Shown piece after piece: positions 59,021-64,000 of a stretch of DNA of 64,000 nt. Every line of letters starts with the position of its first letter. The first letter of the stretch is position 1. The notes under the pieces are model-generated. The model ran no database searches and was not told the origin of the DNA. It worked only from the letters and a program-made list of their open reading frames with translations. The translations under genes were made by a program, and so were the position numbers. The stretch comes from Brucella tritici (lineage in GTDB: Bacteria > Pseudomonadota > Alphaproteobacteria > Rhizobiales > Rhizobiaceae), in contig NZ_CADEAR010000003.1 in the NCBI RefSeq assembly GCF_902825325.1, positions 1 to 64,000 on the forward strand, read 5' to 3'.

Positions 59021-59328
59021 GCATCGAAGGTGCGGTTGGAATCTCCATCACCTACTGCACCCAATGCAACTGGCTGCTGCGTGCTGCGTGGATGGCGCAG
59101 GAACTGTTGCAGACTTTCGGGCAGGATTTAGGCGAAGTGGCGTTGCGTCCAGGCACCGGCGGGGTCTTTGAAATCCGCGTTCATATGCCGGACGGCAGCG
59201 AGGAACTCATCTGGGAACGCAAGCGCGATGGCGGTTTTCCTGAAGCCAAGGTTCTCAAACAGCGCGTGCGCGATCTGGTCTGGCCGGAGCGCGATCTGGG
59301 TCATTCGGACCGGCCAGTCAATACTTGA
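59017..59328 (+). CDS. SelT/SelW/SelH (Rdx) family protein, cysteine form
   Basis: This 103-residue thioredoxin-like-fold protein has ITYCTQCNWLLRAAWMAQEL, in which the redox CxxC replaces the selenocysteine form. The family stretches RPGTGGVFEI and RKRDGGFPEAKVLKQRVRD are present. The start is a TTG at 59017 with GCAGGTGG 8 nt upstream; it overlaps the fic stop by 4 nt. The redox partner is unknown. Confidence 0.82.
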   Translation: MSIEGAVGISITYCTQCNWLLRAAWMAQELLQTFGQDLGEVALRPGTGGVFEIRVHMPDGSEELIWERKRDGGFPEAKVLKQRVRDLVWPERDLGHSDRPVNT

Positions 59329-59345
59329 TAGGGCCTGCGCGCTTC

Positions 59346-59408
59346 CCTCATCCTGAGGAGGTGCGAAGCACCGTCTCGAAGGATCGAAGGATCGAAGGAT
59401 CGAAGGAC
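59346..59408. repeat. REP-like hairpin followed by a four-unit 8-bp tandem repeat
   Basis: CCTCATCCTGAGGAGGTGCG..CACCGTCTCGAAGG matches the repeats at 18.9-19.0 kb. It runs into four tandem CGAAGGAT units (59377-59408, the last ending AC). It lies between convergent genes and ends 20 nt before the rmuC stop. Confidence 0.75.
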
Positions 59409-59427
59409 GAGGGAAGGGGAAGCATGG

Positions 59428-60657
59428 TCAATCCTCATCCACCACGCGCAAGCGCATTTGGGTGGGGGCGCTTTCCGCCTGTCGTGATTGCGGGCGGGAT
59501 GCTTCCTCGGCGGGCGTGGGGCCGAATTCCAGCGCCTCGATCTTCGCGCCGCGCTTGGTGACCTTGCTGGAAGATACGAGAATATCGTCAATATCCTTGT
59601 TGGCCTGCACGAAGTGGGTCTGCAGCTTGCGCACGCGCTCATCGAGGCGGCCGACATCTTCCATCAGCCGGATCACTTCGCCCTGAATCACATGCGCCTG
59701 CTCGCGCATGCGGGCATCTTTCAGGATCGCCTGAATAACCTGAATGGACAGCATCAGCAGCGAGGGTGAGACGATGACCACCCGTGCCCGGTGCGCACGC
59801 TGGATCAGCGCCTCGAAATGCTCGTGAATATCGGCAAAGATCGACTCCGATGGCACGAACAGAAAAGCTGTATCCTGCGTTTCGCCGGGGATCAGATATT
59901 TGTCTGAGACATCCTTGATATGCACTTCCATGTCGCGGCGGAACTGGGCGACTGCTGCCTTGCGCGCCTCCGGCTGTTCCGTTTCGCGCATCGAATTCCA
60001 GGCTTCGAGCGGGAATTTGGCGTCGATCACCAAAGAGGGCGCATTGTTCGGCATCCGTACAAGGCAATCCGGACGGGTGCTGTTGGAAAGCGTTGCCTGA
60101 AACTCGTAGGCGCCCTGCGGCAGACCGTCGGCAATGATCGCTTCCATGCGCGACTGGCCGAAAGCGCCACGCGTCTGCTTGTTGGCGAGGATCGCCTGTA
60201 ACTGCACCACCTGTCCGGCGAGCGACTGGATATTGTTCTGCGCCGTGTCGATGACGGCGAGACGCTCCTGCAATTTGGCGAGGTTTTCATGCGTCGAACG
60301 GGTCTGTTCGGTCATGGTCTGGCCGATGCGATGCGTCATGCCGTCGAGCCGTTCGCGGATCGACTGGTTGAGTTCCGCCTGTCGCGAACCGAACACTTCC
60401 GCCATGGTCTGCATTCGGCCCTGCATCTCGGCTTGCGCTTTGAGGATTTCCGCCATGCGATATTCGGCATCGCGGGCACGGTCTTCGGCCTGCGCTTCCG
60501 CGACTGCGCGAAGCCGGGCAGAGCGTGTTGCCGCGATTAGAAAAAGGGCAAGGCACAGCACCAGCACGACGATGCCCGCCAGCAGGATATTCCCGAGCGT
60601 GAACGACGTGGCGCCGAGCTGCAGAAGCGGCTCATTCAAGAGATTCTGGTTTTCCAT
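59428..60657 (-). CDS. rmuC: DNA recombination protein RmuC
   Basis: This 409-residue protein has an N-terminal membrane anchor (ILLAGIVVLVLCLALFLI, about 25-42), a coiled coil (45-150) and the RmuC nuclease-like domain (about 170-370) with VIDAKFPLEAW and DTAFLFVPSESIFADIHEH. It limits recombination-linked inversions and contributes to phage restriction in some bacteria. It is divergent from def. Confidence 0.94.
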   Translation of the reverse strand: MENQNLLNEPLLQLGATSFTLGNILLAGIVVLVLCLALFLIAATRSARLRAVAEAQAEDRARDAEYRMAEILKAQAEMQGRMQTMAEVFGSRQAELNQSIRERLDGMTHRIGQTMTEQTRSTHENLAKLQERLAVIDTAQNNIQSLAGQVVQLQAILANKQTRGAFGQSRMEAIIADGLPQGAYEFQATLSNSTRPDCLVRMPNNAPSLVIDAKFPLEAWNSMRETEQPEARKAAVAQFRRDMEVHIKDVSDKYLIPGETQDTAFLFVPSESIFADIHEHFEALIQRAHRARVVIVSPSLLMLSIQVIQAILKDARMREQAHVIQGEVIRLMEDVGRLDERVRKLQTHFVQANKDIDDILVSSSKVTKRGAKIEALEFGPTPAEEASRPQSRQAESAPTQMRLRVVDED

Positions 60658-60759
60658 GAAGGCAGCTTAGCTGATTCGTGTCGCCTTGATGAGATCAAAA
60701 CGGGAACATTTTGCAAAGTGTAATTGACGATTCCCGCGTGAGCCATTACGTGAAAGCGC

Positions 60760-61287
60760 ATGTCAGTAAAACCGCTTGTCATCCTTCCCGATCCCGTCCT
60801 GCGCCAGGTTTCCAAGCCTGTGGAGCGCTTTGACGACCAGCTGCGCAAATTCGCCGGCGACATGTTCGACACCATGTATGATGCGCCGGGCATTGGTCTT
60901 GCCGCCATTCAGGTGGGCGAGCCGATCCGTATGCTCGTCATCGACCTTGCCAAGGAAGGTGAACCGAAAGCGCCGCATGTCTTCATCAATCCCGAGATCA
61001 TCGGCGTGACGGATGAAGCCAGCACCTATGAGGAAGGCTGCCTTTCGATCCCGGATTATTATGCCGAGGTCGAACGGCCAGCCGCTATCAAGGTCAATTA
61101 CTTCGATGCTGACGGCAAGCCGCATTCGATGGAAGCCGACGGGCTGATGGCCACCTGCCTGCAGCATGAGATCGACCATCTGAACGGTGTGCTTTTCATC
61201 GATCATATTTCCAAGTTGAAGCGCGATATGGTCATCAAGAAGTTCAAGAAGCTCGCCAGCCAGCGCGCGCCGGGGAAAGTGCTTTAA
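60760..61287 (+). CDS. def: peptide deformylase
   Basis: This 175-residue Fe-metallohydrolase removes the formyl group from new proteins. The three motifs are [10 protein letters not shown] (44-53), EGCLSIP with Cys94, and QHEIDH with His136, Glu137 and His140. fmt begins at the last base of its stop codon, the usual def-fmt pair. Confidence 0.98.
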   Translation: MSVKPLVILPDPVLRQVSKPVERFDDQLRKFAGDMFDTMYDAPGIGLAAIQVGEPIRMLVIDLAKEGEPKAPHVFINPEIIGVTDEASTYEEGCLSIPDYYAEVERPAAIKVNYFDADGKPHSMEADGLMATCLQHEIDHLNGVLFIDHISKLKRDMVIKKFKKLASQRAPGKVL

Positions 61288-62207
61288 TGCGTGTCGTTTT
61301 CATGGGGACGCCGGAATTTTCCGTGCCGATCCTCACCGCCATTATCGGTCACGGTTATGAGGTTGTTGCCGTCTATACGCAGCCTCCGCGCCCGGCTGGC
61401 CGTCGCGGGCTGGAGCTGACCAAGTCGCCAGTGCATGAAAAAGCCGAGCAGTTTGGCATTCCGGTGTTCACGCCGAAAAGCCTCAAGGGCGCGGAAGAGC
61501 AGGAAGTCTTTGCAAGTCTTGAAGCCGATGTCGCCATCGTCGTGGCCTATGGGCTTTTGTTGCCCAAGGCCATTCTCGATGCGCCACGGCTCGGCTGCTA
61601 TAATGGTCATGCCTCGCTTTTGCCGCGCTGGCGCGGGGCCGCGCCGATCCAGCGCGCCATCATGGCGGGCGATGCGGAAACCGGCATGATGATCATGAAA
61701 ATGGATGCCGGGCTTGATACCGGTCCTGTTGCCATGGCGGAAAAGGTTGCAATCACGCCTGACATGACTGCGGGCGAACTGCATGATCGTCTGAGTATGA
61801 TCGGCGCCGACCTGATGATCCGCGCGCTGGGTGCGCTGGAGCGTGAAAGCCTTGCCTTGCAGCCGCAGGCGGAAGAAGGCGTCACCTATGCCGCCAAGAT
61901 CGACAAGGCCGAGGCGCGTATCGACTGGTCGAAGTCGGCGCAAGAGGTACACAACACCATTCGTGGTCTGTCGCCCTTTCCAGGTGCCTGGTGCGAAATG
62001 GAAATCAACGGCGCTGTCGAGCGCGTGAAGCTTCAGCGCTCAACGCTGGGTGAGGGTAAGGGCGAGCCGGGCACGGTGCTGGATGATCGCCTGACGGTTG
62101 CCTGCGGTGAAGGTGCCGTGAGGCTCGTCACGCTGCAGCGTTCCGGCGGCAAGCCATTGCCTGCGCAGGAGTTTCTGCGTGGTGCACAGGTCACGAAGGT
62201 TCTGTAG
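61287..62207 (+). CDS. fmt: methionyl-tRNA formyltransferase
   Basis: This 306-residue enzyme formylates initiator Met-tRNA. The formyltransferase core has [20 protein letters not shown] (catalytic Asn-His) and [11 protein letters not shown], followed by the C-terminal tRNA-binding domain. It overlaps def by one base and is followed by truA after 3 nt. The initiator tRNA variant at window start would be its substrate. Confidence 0.98.
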   Translation: MRVVFMGTPEFSVPILTAIIGHGYEVVAVYTQPPRPAGRRGLELTKSPVHEKAEQFGIPVFTPKSLKGAEEQEVFASLEADVAIVVAYGLLLPKAILDAPRLGCYNGHASLLPRWRGAAPIQRAIMAGDAETGMMIMKMDAGLDTGPVAMAEKVAITPDMTAGELHDRLSMIGADLMIRALGALERESLALQPQAEEGVTYAAKIDKAEARIDWSKSAQEVHNTIRGLSPFPGAWCEMEINGAVERVKLQRSTLGEGKGEPGTVLDDRLTVACGEGAVRLVTLQRSGGKPLPAQEFLRGAQVTKVL

Positions 62208-62210
62208 GCG

Positions 62211-62966
62211 GTGCCGCGCTACAAGCTCACTGTCGAATATGACGGCACGCCCTATGTCGGCTGGCAGCGGCAGGAAAACGGCCATGCGGTGCAGAATGCC
62301 ATTGAACTGGCATTCAAGAAATTCTGCGGCGAAGACCTGACGTTAAGCGCTGCGGGCCGCACCGATGCAGGCGTTCATGCGACAGCACAAGTTGTCCATG
62401 TCGATCTCACCAAGGATTGGGATGCAGGCAAGGTGCGCGATGCGGTCAATGCGCATCTGGTCATGGCGGATGAGCGCATCAGTATCCTGAATGTCGAGAA
62501 GACGACGGACACGTTCGACGCGCGTTTTTCCGCACGTGCACGGCATTATCTCTACCGCATCCATAATCGTCGTGCGCCTCTGGCGATTGATTATCAGCGC
62601 GCATGGTGGGTGCAGAAGCGACTTGATGCTGAAGCGATGCACGAAGCAGCAAAGCGGCTTCTGGGAGAGCACGACTTCACCACGTTCCGCGCCACGCAAT
62701 GCCAGGCCAAGAGCCCAATCAAGACGCTCGACCGGCTCGATGTCATCCGCAACGGCGATTACGTGGAAATGCGCGTTTCGGCGCGGTCCTTCCTGCACAA
62801 TCAGGTCAGGTCCTTCGCAGGCAGCCTGATGGAAGTGGGTGTTGGCCGCTGGACGGCGGATGATCTGCAAGCGGCTTTGGAAGCCAAAGATCGCAAGGCC
62901 TGCGGGCAGGTTGCCCCGCCCTATGGGCTTTATCTGATTGGTGTGGACTACGCCTTTCCGTACTGA
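62211..62966 (+). CDS. truA: tRNA pseudouridine(38-40) synthase
   Basis: This 251-residue enzyme has the catalytic Asp52 in [11 protein letters not shown] and the family motifs RARHYLYRI and [10 protein letters not shown]. The GTG start at 62211 lies 3 nt after fmt. The order def-fmt-truA is typical of Rhizobiales. Confidence 0.97.
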   Translation: MPRYKLTVEYDGTPYVGWQRQENGHAVQNAIELAFKKFCGEDLTLSAAGRTDAGVHATAQVVHVDLTKDWDAGKVRDAVNAHLVMADERISILNVEKTTDTFDARFSARARHYLYRIHNRRAPLAIDYQRAWWVQKRLDAEAMHEAAKRLLGEHDFTTFRATQCQAKSPIKTLDRLDVIRNGDYVEMRVSARSFLHNQVRSFAGSLMEVGVGRWTADDLQAALEAKDRKACGQVAPPYGLYLIGVDYAFPY

Positions 62967-62981
62967 GACCCGAAGCGCGCT

Positions 62982-63956
62982 CTAGGGAATCAAGAGCAAA
63001 CTTCCGGATGATTTTCCCGTTTCCAGCGCACGATGGGCCTGTGCTGCCTCGCTCAGCGGATAGGTTGCCCCAATCGTTCCAGTCAGTCCCTTTTCCATGA
63101 TGTCGAAAAGCTTGGAAGCGGAGTTTCGGTAGTTATCCAGATCGTTGATGTAAGCGATCACGCTTGGCCGGACGAAAGAAAGATCTGCTTGATTGCCGAG
63201 TGCATCAATGACGGTCTGGGAGATTTTTCCACCGGCCTGACCAATGCTCGCCAGAGTTCCAAACGGGCGCACGCATTGTGCCGTTTTGGCCAGAGTTTCA
63301 CCGCCGATCCCGTCATAGGCGACGTGAACGCCCTGTTCGTCCGTGAGACGCCGGGTGGCTGTGACGAAATCGCAATCGCGTCCAACGAGCACATGATCGG
63401 CACCATTTTTGCGCGCCATTTCGGCCTTGTCTTCCGAGCTGACGGTTCCGATCACTGTTGCTCCAAGAGCCTTGCCCCAGCGGGTCAGCAAAGTGCCCAG
63501 TCCGCCTGCGGCTGCATGCACCAGCATGATTGTATCCGGGCCAACGGGAAATGTATTGGTCAGGAGCATGTGGGTCGTAAGACCGCGCAGCATGGTCGCT
63601 GCCGCCGACTGCGACGAAATTGTGCCGGGCAGTAGCAGTGCTCTTTGGGCCGGTAGAAGCCGGGTTGAGGCATATGCCCCCACTGGCAAGCCTGCATAAG
63701 CCACTCTGTCACCCGGTTTGAGGTCGGTTACATCTGATCCGACTGCTTCCACAACGCCTGCACCTTCGACACCGAGCACAGCCGGAAAGAACGGCAGCGG
63801 ATAGAGGCCGGTCCGATGGTATATGTCGACAAAATTCACGCCGATTGCCTCGTGGCGAATGCGTATCTCGCCTGCACCGGGGCTTCGGGGTGTGTGTTGG
63901 ACTGTCTGAAGCAGCCCTGCTTCACCGGTCGCGTTCAGAATGATCTCGTAGTCCAT
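62982..63956 (-). CDS. qor: NADPH:quinone oxidoreductase (zeta-crystallin type)
   Basis: This 324-residue medium-chain reductase of the zinc-free quinone oxidoreductase group has GVNFVDIYHRTGLYP near the start and the NADPH motif VHAAAGGLGTLL near residue 150. It is convergent with truA. The last 44 nt of the window carry its leader. Confidence 0.92.
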   Translation of the reverse strand: MDYEIILNATGEAGLLQTVQHTPRSPGAGEIRIRHEAIGVNFVDIYHRTGLYPLPFFPAVLGVEGAGVVEAVGSDVTDLKPGDRVAYAGLPVGAYASTRLLPAQRALLLPGTISSQSAAATMLRGLTTHMLLTNTFPVGPDTIMLVHAAAGGLGTLLTRWGKALGATVIGTVSSEDKAEMARKNGADHVLVGRDCDFVTATRRLTDEQGVHVAYDGIGGETLAKTAQCVRPFGTLASIGQAGGKISQTVIDALGNQADLSFVRPSVIAYINDLDNYRNSASKLFDIMEKGLTGTIGATYPLSEAAQAHRALETGKSSGSLLLIP

Positions 63957-64000
63957 CAGTCAGCCTCCGTTGCAATCCGGGGCAGTATCGAGGATAGAGA

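Noticed and set aside
59377..59408. Possible CRISPR-like array
   Set aside because: The units are 8 bp and directly adjacent with no spacers, and no cas genes are present.

Overview
The window looks like a chromosomal segment of a Brucellaceae alphaproteobacterium (the Brucella/Ochrobactrum group). Three things point there: the gene orders ubiE-ubiB-coaBC, def-fmt-truA, mgsA-glk and msbA-like-dapB-gpmA; many copies of short palindromic repeats of the kind described as Bru-RS elements; and a 5' end that opens one base inside an initiator tRNA, which in this group usually closes an rRNA operon. The assignment rests on recalled family knowledge, not on a database search. No rRNA, insertion sequence, phage gene, integrase or CRISPR array is visible.

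Layout. 1-9 kb: tRNA-fMet, a LysR regulator, a YghZ-type aldo/keto reductase, a polysaccharide deacetylase, tRNA-Gly, two MFS exporters, a guanine-deaminase-like enzyme with an exported ankyrin protein, and a divergent LysR gene. 9.2-18.9 kb: one long co-directional catabolic operon made of a GntR/FCD regulator, an aldehyde dehydrogenase, a short-chain dehydrogenase, a complete five-gene peptide/opine-type ABC importer and an amidase. It reads as uptake, amide hydrolysis and oxidation of an unknown amide. 19-25 kb: a DEDDh exonuclease, L-2-hydroxyglutarate oxidase, a membrane GGDEF protein, a DUF2778 L,D-transpeptidase-like protein and a GST. 25.3-26.7 kb: an AT-rich O-antigen-ligase-like gene split by a frameshift, next to tRNA-Ser.

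27-37 kb: msrA, a retropepsin-like protease, slyX, an acetyltransferase, upp, ubiE-ubiB-coaBC, prfC and an HdeD-like protein. The CoaBC protein carries an extra N-terminal ribbon-helix-helix domain. 37-46.7 kb: cardiolipin synthase facing a YbhP-like phosphodiesterase, a coniferyl-aldehyde-type dehydrogenase, a YhhN protein, a RibD-C reductase, an untracked 59-residue gene, tRNA-Leu, gpmA, dapB and an MsbA-like ABC exporter. 47-54 kb: glk (start and stop codons both inside repeat elements), mgsA, mepA, a CmlA/FloR-like exporter, then gst-queG-epimerase. 54-64 kb: uppP, an NDUFA9-like protein, lepA, an AT-rich small-protein/Fic islet, a SelW-like protein, rmuC, def-fmt-truA and a quinone oxidoreductase.

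Most of the window is ordinary core genome. The parts most worth following up are the RHH-CoaBC fusion with an inverted repeat at its start, the Fic islet, the amide operon, the split ligase beside tRNA-Ser, and the way palindromic repeats supply coding ends to glk.
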